A stretch of DNA of 64,000 bases from Dokdonella_A sp964582225 (GCA_964582225.1 CAZORA010000002.1:62001-126000); one strand, 5' to 3'. Shown: positions 8,532-18,261, numbered from the stretch's first letter. Notes: generated from the letters alone by a model not told the origin. Program-made: numbers and translations.

Positions 8532-8658
8532 GACGCTCCCCGGCGGCGGAAAGCGCGCAATGATGCCAGAACTCGCCATTTGCGTCGCGTTTGCGCGGAT
8601 GCCGCTTCGCGACGCGATTTGGATCACGAGCTCGACCTAGCGAGCTCGCCGGTTTCGT

Positions 8659-9627
8659 TCAGGCGCGCTCGAGCAGCACGACCGCGAACCAGTCCGCGGG
8701 ATCGGTGAAGTTTCGCGACACCCTGAGCCCGACAACCTGCGCCATCGCGGCAAAGTCATCAAGCGAATACTTGTGGCTGTATTCGACCAGCATGGCCTCA
8801 TCGACAGCGAAGCGGAAGCTGCGGCCGGCGACGTGCACGGCCTGCTCGTCGCGGCTGACGATATGGGTCTCGATGCGGCTGGCCAGCGGATTCCAACGCG
8901 CCCGATGCTGAAAACGGTCGAGACGGAAATCGCCGCCAAGCTCACGGTTCATGCGGGTCAAGAGATTCAGCGTGAAGCGCGCCGTGACGCCGGCGGCGTC
9001 GTTGTAGGCGGCTTCGAGCAAAGCGGGTTCCTTGCGCAGGTCGATCCCGATGACCGCGGCGCCACCCGGCCCCATGTCGTCGCGCATGTGGCGCAGGAGC
9101 GCGGTCGCCTCGCTCTGAGCGAAGTTTCCGAGCGTGGAGCCCGGAAAGAACACGACGCTGCGCCGCTGATGCCGATGCGGTACCGGCAGGCGCCGCGCGG
9201 TGGTGAAATCCCCGCGCAACGGCAGGATTTCGAGTTGCGGAAAATGCGCGGCCAGACGACGCGTGCTGCTCTCGAGCGCGCTGGCCGAAATCTCGATCGG
9301 CACGTAGCCCGCCGGGTCGATCAGCGCTTCGAGCAAGAGCCCCGTCTTGCGCGCGGTGCCGCTGCCATATTCGACCAGGAGAGCGCGCGGACCGATGGCG
9401 GCTGCCAGCTCCTCGGCGTGCGCCTGCAGGATGCTGAGCTCGGTACGCGTCAGGTAGTACTCGGGTTGAGCGCAGATCCGCTCGAAGAGTTGCGAACCCT
9501 CGACGTCATAGAAGTACTTCGATGGAATCCGCTTGGGGCGCTGCGAAAGACCCGCGCGCACGTCGACGGCGAAGGCGCTTTCATCCAGCGCCGAGTGACC
9601 AGCCTGCAGAGGCCGCGGTGTGGCCAT
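8659..9627 (-). CDS. egtD: L-histidine N-alpha-methyltransferase, ergothioneine synthesis
   Basis: This enzyme trimethylates L-histidine to hercynine with S-adenosylmethionine, the first step of ergothioneine biosynthesis. The 322-residue protein has KYFYDVEGSQLFERICAQPEYYLTRTE at its N-terminus, the SAM loop VEYGSGTARKT, a FPGSTLGNF segment and a C-terminal EYSHKYSLDDF motif, all typical of EgtD (DUF2260). Its ATG shares one base with the egtB stop (TGATG), so it is translationally coupled behind egtB. Confidence 0.94.
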   Translation of the reverse strand: MATPRPLQAGHSALDESAFAVDVRAGLSQRPKRIPSKYFYDVEGSQLFERICAQPEYYLTRTELSILQAHAEELAAAIGPRALLVEYGSGTARKTGLLLEALIDPAGYVPIEISASALESSTRRLAAHFPQLEILPLRGDFTTARRLPVPHRHQRRSVVFFPGSTLGNFAQSEATALLRHMRDDMGPGGAAVIGIDLRKEPALLEAAYNDAAGVTARFTLNLLTRMNRELGGDFRLDRFQHRARWNPLASRIETHIVSRDEQAVHVAGRSFRFAVDEAMLVEYSHKYSLDDFAAMAQVVGLRVSRNFTDPADWFAVVLLERA

Positions 9628-10901
9628 CAGCGATCCTTGGCCAGGCGCAGGCCGCTGAACTGCCAGCGCGTCGCCGGCGCCCAGAAGTTGCGGTAGGTCG
9701 CGCGCATGTGGTCGGCCGGCGTGCCAAAAGAGCCGCCGCGCAACACGAACTGGCCGCACATGAACTTGCCGTTGTATTCGCCGAGCGCGCCGGGCGGTGC
9801 GCGGTATCGCGGATAGGCGGCGTAAGGACTTTGGGTCCACTCCCAAACGTCGCCGAAAAGCTGCAGCGGGCCTTCGCCGGAGGTGGCGACGCGGGTGCGC
9901 AGCAGCCCCTCGTCGACGAAGTTGCCGGCGATTGGCTCCGCGGCGGCTAGGCTCTCCCACTCCGCCTCGCTCGGCAGGCGCGCGCCGGCCCAGCGGGCAA
10001 AGGCCTCCGCCTCGAAATAGCTCAAGTGGCAGATCGGCGCATCGGGATCGAGCGCTACCTGACCGCTCAAACTGAACTCGCTGTCGAGTCCGTCCGACCA
10101 ATAGAGCGGGTGTTGCCAAGCCTCGCGCTGCGCAAGCGCCCAGCCGTCAGAAAGCCACAGGGTTGGCTCACCATAGCCGCCGGCGCGGATGAATTCGAGA
10201 AACTCGCCGTTGGTCACCAACCGGTTCGCGATTGCGTGCGGGTACAGCAGCTGGCGGTGACGCGGAGCTTCACAGTCGAAGGCGAAACCGCCGCCGGCGT
10301 GGCCGATCTCAATCTCGCCCTCGGCACCATCCAGGAAACGCAGCAGCGGCGCGCGGTGCGGCTGCGCGGCGACCGCCGGCCGATACACGGGATTCAGCGG
10401 GCTCAGCGAAAACAGATGCTTGAGGTCGGTGAGCAGGAGTTCCTGATGCTGCTGCTCGTGGTTCAGGCCAAGCTTCACCAGCGCGGCGAGCGCGGGATCC
10501 ACCGACCTGCCCAGAAGCGCCTGCATGCGCTCGTCGATGCGCCGACGGTAATCGAGGATCTCGCTCAGAGTCGGCCGCGTCAACAGCCCGCGCCGTGACC
10601 GTGTCCACATGCTGCCGACGGTGTAGTAATAGGAGTTGAACAGGAACTTCCAGCTGGCATGCAGCGGCTGGTAGCGCTCGTCACGGCCGAGCACGAACTG
10701 TTCGAAAAACCAGGTGGTGTGTGCCAGATGCCACTTGGTCGGACTCGCATCCGGCATCGACTGCACGGCGGTGTCTTCTGGCGCAAGGCCTGCAGCGAGC
10801 GCCACTGTCGCGCTGCGCACACGTCGATAGAACTCAGGAAGCGTTTCCGTCTGGGCTGCCAACCCGGTTCGCGCCGAGGTCGGAACTGCCGATGCACTCA
10901 T
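9627..10901 (-). CDS. egtB: Ergothioneine biosynthesis sulfoxide synthase
   Basis: This is a non-haem iron enzyme that joins a thiol (gamma-glutamylcysteine or cysteine) to hercynine using oxygen. It takes the start preceded by GAGGGTGAG, giving 424 residues. The N-terminal DinB-like domain carries KWHLAHTTWFFEQ (His58/His61) and LNHEQQHQELLLTD (His148, His152), which supply the iron ligands. The C-terminal FGE-sulfatase-like domain has HLSYFEAEAFARWAGARLP, a DVWEWTQSPY block and the RGGSF motif. It is followed directly by egtD. egtA, egtC and egtE are absent from the window, so the thiol donor cannot be assigned. Confidence 0.93.
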   Translation of the reverse strand: MSASAVPTSARTGLAAQTETLPEFYRRVRSATVALAAGLAPEDTAVQSMPDASPTKWHLAHTTWFFEQFVLGRDERYQPLHASWKFLFNSYYYTVGSMWTRSRRGLLTRPTLSEILDYRRRIDERMQALLGRSVDPALAALVKLGLNHEQQHQELLLTDLKHLFSLSPLNPVYRPAVAAQPHRAPLLRFLDGAEGEIEIGHAGGGFAFDCEAPRHRQLLYPHAIANRLVTNGEFLEFIRAGGYGEPTLWLSDGWALAQREAWQHPLYWSDGLDSEFSLSGQVALDPDAPICHLSYFEAEAFARWAGARLPSEAEWESLAAAEPIAGNFVDEGLLRTRVATSGEGPLQLFGDVWEWTQSPYAAYPRYRAPPGALGEYNGKFMCGQFVLRGGSFGTPADHMRATYRNFWAPATRWQFSGLRLAKDR

Positions 10902-11045
10902 CTCACCCTCGCCGTCCGCGACGCCGTGCGGCAGGCCGGGCGTGGTCTGGAGTGGCGCCAACGCGCAGTATGCGCCGGCGACATTTACTCAAGATGAAGG
11001 AAGCCGCGCCAGCGCGCAGGTCGTCATCAAACGGCGACCTGGCGG

Positions 11046-12974
11046 CTACAGGTCGCGCGCGATGCGAAAGCCGACTCGCGCGCTGCGGGTATCGGCGCGC
11101 GCCGGCACCCGGTAGGCGGAACGCACCTGATCGTGATCGCTGCCCCAGGAACCACCGCGCACCACGCGCAGGCTGCAACCGGGATTGACCCAGGCCGTGC
11201 TGTCGCGCGGCGCGCGCACGTAGTTGTCGTGCCAGCAGTCTTCGACCCACTCCGAGACGTTGCCCTCCATGTCGCGCAGGCCGAAGGCGTTGGCCGGGAA
11301 GCTGCCGATCGGAGCGGGCCCCCAGAAGCCATCGCTGTAACTCGGAAAGGTGACGCTCCAGCTGCGCTTGCTCGGTGAGCGGTCGCCGTCGCCGGTGAAG
11401 TTGCCGACCACGCTCTCCGGGCTGCCGCTGCCCCAGGGATAACGGGTCTCGCCGCCGGCGCGCAACGCATATTCGAACTCGGCTTCGCTGGGCAGGCGAT
11501 AGCGCTTGCCGGTATGGGCCGAAAGCCAGGCGAGATACGCCGTCGCGTCGTTCCAGGATACATTCACCACCGGCAGCTCGGCGCTCGCCAATGCGCCCGC
11601 GTAGTCGTTGCGCCAGGTCATGCCGTGGCGTTCCACCATCTGACCGCTGCGCTCATCGTAGACCGCGCTCGCTCCCAGGCGCTCGGCGTCCGTACGGTAG
11701 CCGCTCGAGCCGATGAACTCACGAAATTCGCCCACGCTGACCTCCGCTTGGCCGAGCGCGAAGCCGAATTTGATCGCCACCGCCCGCTGTGGGCCCTCGC
11801 TATCGCTGCGCCCCTGCTCGCCGTCGGCCGAACCCATGTCGAAGGTTCCGGTGGGAATGACGACGATCGGCGGTGCACTGCCGCTGATGTCGAGAAAGCG
11901 ATCGCGCAACGTCTGTCCCGGCGACAGACTTCCATACAGCCGCGCGTTGCGCAGGCCCTGGTTGAAGTCGTCGAGTCCGGCGAGATCCGGGCTGATCGCC
12001 TGCGCTCGGGTGGCCAGCTGTTCGGCCAGGTCCGCATTCCCCGCGTCCAGCGCCGAGCGCGCCTGCGCCAAGACGCTCTCCGCGCGCTGGCTGCGCAACT
12101 GCTCGATCCGGCCGCGGGCTTCCAGCAGGGCCTGCGGCGAGCCCGGGCGGACGTTGACCGCTTCACCCAGGATCTCGTCGGCGCCTTCGAAATCATCCTG
12201 CGCGGCCGCCGCCAGCGCGCGGTCGAGGAAGGAGCGCTCGATCGAAGCGAGCCCGGCGTCGGCCAGATGATTCTCCGGGTCGAGCTCCAGCACCTTGCGG
12301 TAAACGTCGAGCGCGGTGCCACCCTTGGGCCCACTGGTCGCATGGCCGGACCTGGCAAGGGTCGCGGCTTGCGTCAGCATCGGCAACACGCGGCGGAGGG
12401 TCTCCACCCGCGCACGCACGTCGGCGAGCTCGCTTTCGGCGTGTGGCAGTTGCGACCACGCCGCGAGGTTGCGCTCGGCGCCACCTTCGTCGCCGCGCTC
12501 GATCGCCGCCAGCGCCGCATCGCGCAGGCCCGCACCGATCCGCTCCAGCGCCGCCTCCGCCTGCGGATTGCGCGGCGCCAGATTCAACGCCTCACGGTAT
12601 AGCGCCACTGCGCTGTCTTTGGTGGGCTCCAGGATCGTGCCCGCGGCTTCCGCGGCTTCGGCCCGCGCGAGCAGTTGGGCGACCGACTCGCTGACCGCGA
12701 CGGGCGGGCCCATGCGCACGGCATCGATCATCGAAGTGCCGGCCGGCTGTGGTACCGCAGCGGCTGCGAGCGCGTCGCCGCCGGTCGCCCCCGAGACCGC
12801 CGACCAGGTCGGCGGTGGACTCGTCGCCACTGCGCTCATCACGCTTGGCTCCGAAGACGCATCGAGACGCAGCAGACCGGGAAAAAAACGATAGGCAAGC
12901 GCGAAGGCGAGCAGCGCCAGACCGGCCACCGCACCGAGGGCATGTTGCTTGCGTGCGACGTCAGGAGCGGGCAT
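11046..12974 (-). CDS. Membrane-anchored TPR-like/FGE-sulfatase domain protein
   Basis: This 642-residue protein has a membrane segment at about residues 12-30, a low-complexity linker, a helical repeat region (about 95-340) with TPR-like units such as ALYREALNLAPRNPQAEAALE and DVYRKVLELDPENHLADAGL, and a C-terminal formylglycine-generating-enzyme-like domain (350-642) with VVIPTGTFDMGS, VNVSWNDATAYLAWL, EGNVSEWVEDCW and RGGSWGSD. The catalytic cysteine pair of true FGE is missing: the equivalent segment reads VRSAYRVPARADTRS. It is therefore probably a binding or scaffolding member rather than a sulfatase activator. It sits 144 bases upstream of egtB on the same strand, and a functional link is unproven. 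Confidence 0.83.
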   Translation of the reverse strand: MPAPDVARKQHALGAVAGLALLAFALAYRFFPGLLRLDASSEPSVMSAVATSPPPTWSAVSGATGGDALAAAAVPQPAGTSMIDAVRMGPPVAVSESVAQLLARAEAAEAAGTILEPTKDSAVALYREALNLAPRNPQAEAALERIGAGLRDAALAAIERGDEGGAERNLAAWSQLPHAESELADVRARVETLRRVLPMLTQAATLARSGHATSGPKGGTALDVYRKVLELDPENHLADAGLASIERSFLDRALAAAAQDDFEGADEILGEAVNVRPGSPQALLEARGRIEQLRSQRAESVLAQARSALDAGNADLAEQLATRAQAISPDLAGLDDFNQGLRNARLYGSLSPGQTLRDRFLDISGSAPPIVVIPTGTFDMGSADGEQGRSDSEGPQRAVAIKFGFALGQAEVSVGEFREFIGSSGYRTDAERLGASAVYDERSGQMVERHGMTWRNDYAGALASAELPVVNVSWNDATAYLAWLSAHTGKRYRLPSEAEFEYALRAGGETRYPWGSGSPESVVGNFTGDGDRSPSKRSWSVTFPSYSDGFWGPAPIGSFPANAFGLRDMEGNVSEWVEDCWHDNYVRAPRDSTAWVNPGCSLRVVRGGSWGSDHDQVRSAYRVPARADTRSARVGFRIARDL

Positions 12975-13064
12975 CGTGGCGAATTATGCGTGCTCGCGCG
13001 GGCTTGGTGAAGCCGCGGTCCGCGCCGCTCGACACGCACCCCGCATCGCCAAGGAAAATCGATC

Positions 13065-14150
13065 TTGGTTCACTGGATCACCCGTCAAACCGACCTCGCC
13101 GGATTTCTGGCATCCACGCTTGAAGGCATCGGTCTCGATACCGAATTCATGCGCACCAACACTTTCGCGCCGCGGCTCGCTTTGATCCAACTGCGCGTCG
13201 GCGACGAAACCGCGCTGATCGACCCGATCGCGGCACTCGATCCGCAACCACTCGCGAACGTGCTTGGCGATTCGGCGCGCGTCGTCGTCATGCACAGCGC
13301 AAGCGAGGATCTCGAGGCCCTCACCACCTGGTCCTGCTCGATTGCACACCTGTTTGACACCCAAATCGCCGCTTCGTTCAGCGGGCTCGGCGTCGGGCTT
13401 GGCTACCGCGCCCTGGTGCTGCGGCTCGCGGGCGTCGAGCTGCCGAAGAGCGAGACTCGTTCGGACTGGCTGCATCGCCCACTGACTCCGGCGCAGATCG
13501 ACTATGCCGCACAAGACGTGCAGTACCTGCAGGTGCTGCATGCGGCGCTGAGCGAGCGCCTCGCACAGCGCGGCTATTCCACATGGTTCGCCGAAGACTG
13601 TCAGCGCCTGCTGGACCGCGCTCGCACGCTCGGCCCGGACCCCGAACCACAGCGCAGCTTTCACGCCGCCGCCGCCTGGCCGCGGCCGCGGCAGGCTCTG
13701 CTGCGCCGCATCCTGCTCTGGCGCGAGCTAACCGCACGCGCGATCGATCGACCGCGGCCCTGGCTGCTCGACGATGCACACGCGCTCGATCTCGCCGCCG
13801 ATCCGCCCGCCACGATCGACGCTCTGCGCAGCCGCACGGCGGGCCTGCGCGCCCTGCGCGGCGACCTGCGTCACCAGCTCCTCGAACGCCTGAGTACGCC
13901 GCTCGAAGACGTCGAGATGGAGTTCACCGCGATTCGACCGCCGCTCGACCCCGCGCAAAAACGCGAGGTATCGGCCCTCAAGGAAGGCGTGGCGAAAATC
14001 GCCCGCGAACTCGACCTGCCAGAGGGCCTGCTGTGCGCGCGTCGCCAGCTGGAGTCCTTGGTCGCCACCCGACGCTGGCCGCGCGCGCTGGAGGGCTGGC
14101 GCGAAACCCTGCTCCGCCCGCTGCTGGGCTCGCCGCCGTCGGCTGCGTAG
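13065..14150 (+). CDS. rnd: Ribonuclease D
   Basis: This is a 3'-5' exoribonuclease of the DEDDy family that trims tRNA and other small RNA precursors. It has 361 residues. Exo I is LDTEFMRTNTF (Asp25, Glu27), Exo II is MHSASEDLEAL and Exo III is IDYAAQDVQYL with the tyrosine four residues before the aspartate. An HRDC domain follows in the second half. The start is TTG, supported by AAGGAAA seven bases upstream, a choice no nearby ATG offers. It diverges from the FGE-like gene. Confidence 0.94.
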   Translation: MVHWITRQTDLAGFLASTLEGIGLDTEFMRTNTFAPRLALIQLRVGDETALIDPIAALDPQPLANVLGDSARVVVMHSASEDLEALTTWSCSIAHLFDTQIAASFSGLGVGLGYRALVLRLAGVELPKSETRSDWLHRPLTPAQIDYAAQDVQYLQVLHAALSERLAQRGYSTWFAEDCQRLLDRARTLGPDPEPQRSFHAAAAWPRPRQALLRRILLWRELTARAIDRPRPWLLDDAHALDLAADPPATIDALRSRTAGLRALRGDLRHQLLERLSTPLEDVEMEFTAIRPPLDPAQKREVSALKEGVAKIARELDLPEGLLCARRQLESLVATRRWPRALEGWRETLLRPLLGSPPSAA

Positions 14151-14319
14151 ACGCCCACGCTGCAGCGCTTGCGAAAGCGCGAGCACGAGGAACGCTCGGC
14201 ACGGGTTCGCGTGCTCGCGAAGACGCAACATCCCCGAATTCAGACTGTCGCAATCGAATGGAGTCGAGCTGCCGCCCGCGCGAGAGCAACGGCGCGCGAT
14301 CAGCGCTCCAAGGCCCTTC

Positions 14320-15165
14320 CTAACCTCGCCCGTACAGCGGAATCAGCTTGCGCCAATTGGAGGGATAGCGCGGCCAGGCGCCCTTCTGGAAATAGGGATG
14401 GTTCGGGTCGTTCAACTGCAGCACGCGCTCGGCGTCGGCGGCCAGCGGCTCTTGACCCAACCTGTGGAAGCTGAACGCCATCACGGCGAGCGCATCGGCA
14501 ACTTGAGGTGAACCGGGATAAGTCTCGATCACCGACTTGGCGCGATTCGACGAGGCGACGTAGGCGCCGCGCTTCATGTAGTACAAGGCGACGTTCAGTT
14601 CGGCCTGCGCCATCATGTTGCGCAGGTAGACCATGCGCTGGCGCGCGTCAGGTGCGTAGCGACTTTGCGGATAGCGGCTGAGCAGGGAGCTGAAGTCATC
14701 GAAGGACTGGCGCAGCGTCGCCTGGTTGCGTTTGGTCATGTCGAGGCCGGCATAGCGCTCGAGAAGACCGCCCGCGCGGTCGAAGTTGATCAGGCCGCGC
14801 AGGAAGTAAGCGTAGTCGACGTGCTTGTGCGTCGGGTAGGTACGGATGAAACGGTTGACGGTCGAGTAAGCCTCGTCGGGCTTGTTGTCCTTGAACTGCA
14901 CGTAGGCCAGGTTGAGCTGCGATTGCTCGGTGTAGGGGCCGAACGGGAAACGGGTGATCAGTACCGTGAAAAGGCGCGTGGCCGCCTTCCAATTGCGGCC
15001 GTTGAGCATGTCCACGCCGCGCTGGTAGAGCAGCTCGACCGTTTCGGTTTCCGACAGCTGGTCTTTCTTGTTGCGGTTGAACAGCGAACAACCGCTGAAC
15101 AGGGCGACGACCAGCGTCAAGACGAGGACACGCAGCACGATGGGGGACAGTCGAAAAGCTCGCAT
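14320..15165 (-). CDS. bamD: Outer membrane protein assembly factor BamD
   Basis: This lipoprotein subunit of the BAM complex folds beta-barrel proteins into the outer membrane. It has 281 residues, with a signal peptide ending ALFSGC and a lipidated cysteine at 26. Five TPR-like repeats follow, including the conserved NGRNWKAATRLFTVLITRFPFGPYTEQSQLNLAYV block and the YPQSRYAPDARQRMVYLRN block. The ATG chosen gives the shortest complete signal peptide. It is transcribed divergently from rluD, as in many gammaproteobacteria. Confidence 0.96.
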   Translation of the reverse strand: MRAFRLSPIVLRVLVLTLVVALFSGCSLFNRNKKDQLSETETVELLYQRGVDMLNGRNWKAATRLFTVLITRFPFGPYTEQSQLNLAYVQFKDNKPDEAYSTVNRFIRTYPTHKHVDYAYFLRGLINFDRAGGLLERYAGLDMTKRNQATLRQSFDDFSSLLSRYPQSRYAPDARQRMVYLRNMMAQAELNVALYYMKRGAYVASSNRAKSVIETYPGSPQVADALAVMAFSFHRLGQEPLAADAERVLQLNDPNHPYFQKGAWPRYPSNWRKLIPLYGRG

Positions 15166-15308
15166 GCGGATGGCAGGCTCTGCAATGATGGAAAGAGGAA
15201 AGGCCGCGCCGGCGCGTCTGCGCGGGTCCGCGCGACGATCGGAAGCACACGCAGAGCTCATCATAACCCGAACCCGCCCGGCGCAAGGCGCCACCACGGA
15301 TTCACGCC

Positions 15309-16274
15309 ATGACCGACAGCCCCACCGAACTCCGCGCGACCGTGCCGGCCGAGCTTGCCGGACGCCGCTTCGACCAAGTTCTTGCGGCCCTGTTCCCGGA
15401 CTTTTCACGCTCACGGCTGGCGACCTGGATCAAGTCCGGCGACGCGCTGCTCGACGGCGAGGTGGCGCCGCAACGGCGCATTCTGTACGGCGGCGAGGTG
15501 GTCAGCGTGCGGGTGCGGATGGAGCGCGAAATCGGCGCCCAGGCGCAGGCCCTGCCGCTCGACATCCGCTATGAGGACGCCGATCTCATCGTCCTCGACA
15601 AGCCGCCGGGCCTGGTCGTGCACCCGGGTGCTGGCAACCACGATGGCACCCTGCAGAACGCGCTACTGCACCACGATCCGGCGCTCGCCGAAATTCCGCG
15701 CGGCGGCATCGTGCATCGCCTCGACAAGGACACCTCGGGCCTGCTGGTGGTGGCGCGCAGCTTGCGCGCGCATAACTCGCTGGTGGCGCAACTTTCCGCG
15801 CGCGGGGTGCAGCGACAATATTTGGCGGTCGTCTACGGCGCGATGATCGCCGGTGGGCGGGTCGATGCACCGCTCGGCCGCCACGCCCGCGATCGCCTGA
15901 AGCAGGCGGTGCGCGAAGACGGTCGTGAGGCGATCACCCACTACCGCGTGCGTGAGCGCTTTCGCGCCATGACCCTGATCGAGTGCCGCCTGGAAACCGG
16001 TCGCACCCACCAAATCCGCGTGCACATGGCGCACGCGCGGCACCCGCTGGTTGGCGATAGCACCTACGGCGGACTGCTCAAACTGCCCAGGGGCGCGAGC
16101 GCGGAGCTGATCGAGGCGCTGCGCGGCTTTCGCCGCCAGGCGCTGCATGCTGAGCGTCTGGAGTTCCTGCATCCCGCAAGCGGCAAGCCGATCGCCTTCG
16201 AAGCCACGCCTCCGGCCGACCTGCAGCAGCTGCTGGCTGCGCTGCGCAGGGATACCCTCGCCCACCCCGACTGA
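15309..16274 (+). CDS. rluD: 23S rRNA pseudouridine(1911/1915/1917) synthase
   Basis: This enzyme modifies helix 69 of 23S rRNA. It has 321 residues, with an N-terminal S4 RNA-binding domain (GRRFDQVLAALFPDFSRSRLATWIKSG) and a catalytic pseudouridine synthase domain with HRLDKDTSGLLVVA, in which Asp139 is the nucleophile, and the later RTHQIRVHMA motif. pgeF begins five bases after its stop, the same pair order as rluD-yfiH in E. coli, so they form an operon. Confidence 0.95.
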   Translation: MTDSPTELRATVPAELAGRRFDQVLAALFPDFSRSRLATWIKSGDALLDGEVAPQRRILYGGEVVSVRVRMEREIGAQAQALPLDIRYEDADLIVLDKPPGLVVHPGAGNHDGTLQNALLHHDPALAEIPRGGIVHRLDKDTSGLLVVARSLRAHNSLVAQLSARGVQRQYLAVVYGAMIAGGRVDAPLGRHARDRLKQAVREDGREAITHYRVRERFRAMTLIECRLETGRTHQIRVHMAHARHPLVGDSTYGGLLKLPRGASAELIEALRGFRRQALHAERLEFLHPASGKPIAFEATPPADLQQLLAALRRDTLAHPD

Positions 16275-16278
16275 AGCC

Positions 16279-17034
16279 ATGACGTTGCCCGATGGTTTCC
16301 TGACTCCCGACTGGGCGCTGCCGGCGGGCGTCCGCGCTGCAGTCAGCACGCGAGAACTGCCGGGACGCTCGCGTGGCGCCTTCGCCGGCTGCAATTTCGG
16401 CACCCGCTGCGGCGACGACCCGGCAGCCGTCACCTGGAACCGCACGGCGCTCTGCCGCTGGCTCGAACTACCCCGCGAGCCGCTCTGGCTACGACAGGTG
16501 CACGGAACCACCGTAGTCGACGGCGATGCGCTTGCCAGCGAACCCGAATCGGGGGTCGAGGGCGACGCCGCCGTGGTGCGCCGCAGCGGCGCCGCGCTGG
16601 CAATCCTGACCGCCGACTGCCTGCCGGTGCTCTTCTGTGCCGACGACGGCTCGGCGATCGGCGCGGCCCACGCCGGCTGGCGCGGGCTCGCCGGCGGCGT
16701 ACTGGAATCCAGCGTGCGCTCGCTGGGTACGGACCCTGCGGCTCTCGGCGTATGGATCGGCCCCGGCATCGGCGCCGCGTCCTACGAGGTCGGCGCCGAG
16801 GTGCGTCAAGCCTTCCTCAACGCCCAGCCCGGCGCGGCAGCCGCCTTTCGCGCCAGTCGCCCTGATCACTGGCTCTGCGACCTTGCGCTGCTCGCCCACC
16901 AGCGGCTCGCTGCGCTCGGCATCGCGAAAATCCACGGCGGCGGCTTTGACACCTTCCGCGATCCGCGCTTCTATTCCTACCGTCGCGAATCCCCGACTGG
17001 CCGCTTCGCCAGCCTGATCTGGCGCGTTCCCTGA
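16279..17034 (+). CDS. pgeF: Peptidoglycan editing factor / polyphenol oxidase family protein
   Basis: This is a YfiH/DUF152 family protein of 251 residues. Family members act as purine nucleoside phosphorylase/laccase-fold enzymes, and in E. coli the protein removes misincorporated L-Ser from peptidoglycan precursors. Visible family motifs are QVHGTTVVDGD, TADCLPVLF, AAHAGWRGLAGGVLE and GPGIGAASYEVG, which hold the zinc-binding His and Cys residues. The start ATG directly follows the rluD stop. Confidence 0.93.
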   Translation: MTLPDGFLTPDWALPAGVRAAVSTRELPGRSRGAFAGCNFGTRCGDDPAAVTWNRTALCRWLELPREPLWLRQVHGTTVVDGDALASEPESGVEGDAAVVRRSGAALAILTADCLPVLFCADDGSAIGAAHAGWRGLAGGVLESSVRSLGTDPAALGVWIGPGIGAASYEVGAEVRQAFLNAQPGAAAAFRASRPDHWLCDLALLAHQRLAALGIAKIHGGGFDTFRDPRFYSYRRESPTGRFASLIWRVP

Positions 17035-17141
17035 GCTTTCCGCGGGCGCCACGGGGTGCCACTCGCTCGAGATCGACGTCCGCTTCAGCTGCTCAGGGGC
17101 CATTTTTCGCGCAGCGCAGCAGCGCCAGCTCGGGCCGACCC

Positions 17142-18146
17142 TCAATCGCGAGCGGTCGGTGTCGACAGACTCTCGGTGCGATTTGCCGCGCGCTGCTCGC
17201 GCTGCATCTGTGCGTTGGCGAGAATGGCGGCATTGAGCGCGCTCGCGCGCTTGCCGTCGGGGGTTTCCTCGTAGCGCTGCCGCGCGCGCGCGCTGCGGGC
17301 TGCGACCGCTTCGAGCCAAGCCGGGTTCAGCTCCTTGGTCGACTCGACCCGGCCGGGCAGGCTAAAATCCAGCTGACCATGCGGCGCGTGGTAGATGATC
17401 ATCCCCGGCGAGTAAGCAAGAATGTTGCCGTCCGGGGCATACGAAAGCATCATCAGGGCGATGCGCATCTCGCGCATCTCCACGCCACGCTCCAGATACG
17501 CCGACAGCATCCGTCCGGCGTGATAGGAGCGGCGCACCGGCTCGTCGGCGCCAGAGCCGTCGAGCTGGCCTTCGACGCTTGCTTGCAGAGCCTGCGCGGG
17601 ACGGGGCAGGTCTTCGTAATCCAAAATCCGCGCGTCCGGGTGGGTATGCAGGATCTGCGCCTTCAGATAGCTCGGCACGTCGCGTTCGGGCCGCGACGGG
17701 CAGGCTTCGACATCGCGCTCGGTGCCGCTCGCGATCCAGGCATCGGAAGGCCGGAACTCGAGCGCCGAGGCACCGTCGGGCGAGATCATCCGGATCGCCA
17801 ATCGGCCGACCAGTGCCGGACAACCGCTGGCGTCGTTCCATACTTCTCGCTGGACTTCGGGCGCGCGCCAGCCAGCCGGAACGCGCATGCGACCGATGTC
17901 CATCGACCCGCCCAGCGGGCCGTCCGGGTCGCGCAAGGTGATCCATTCGGCGCCAAGACCGATGGCCGGCACCGGCATCACTTCGGAGGTGCTCGTGGGC
18001 TCGGCACCCGCCGTCGCAGACGCTTCCACCGCACCGCTACCGCCTGAAGAACACGCCGCCAGCACCATCGCGAACGCGAGCACCAGCGCCGGGGCGCCAT
18101 CGCTCGGCAGTCCGACCCGCACCCACGGCTTCTTCACTGTCTTCAC
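17142..18146 (-). CDS. Predicted lipoprotein of unknown function
   Basis: This is a 334-residue exported lipoprotein. The signal peptide has a hydrophobic core ALVLAFAMVLAAC with the lipidated cysteine at about position 32, then a Ser/Gly/Ala-rich linker. The mature part has a mixed alpha/beta composition with two cysteines far apart. I do not recognise the family. It stands alone between pgeF, which converges on it, and the amidase gene upstream on the same strand. An outer membrane or periplasmic location is inferred from the lipobox. Confidence 0.72.
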   Translation of the reverse strand: MKTVKKPWVRVGLPSDGAPALVLAFAMVLAACSSGGSGAVEASATAGAEPTSTSEVMPVPAIGLGAEWITLRDPDGPLGGSMDIGRMRVPAGWRAPEVQREVWNDASGCPALVGRLAIRMISPDGASALEFRPSDAWIASGTERDVEACPSRPERDVPSYLKAQILHTHPDARILDYEDLPRPAQALQASVEGQLDGSGADEPVRRSYHAGRMLSAYLERGVEMREMRIALMMLSYAPDGNILAYSPGMIIYHAPHGQLDFSLPGRVESTKELNPAWLEAVAARSARARQRYEETPDGKRASALNAAILANAQMQREQRAANRTESLSTPTARD

Positions 18147-18261
18147 GTCCGTCCTCCGCCTCGGGTCGCGAACGCCGCAACCCGCGACGGCGCCCTGTCG
18201 ACCAAGGCGTCAGGCGGTGCGAAAACGGCTCACGGGCGGAGCGGCAAACCGGCCGCGAGGA

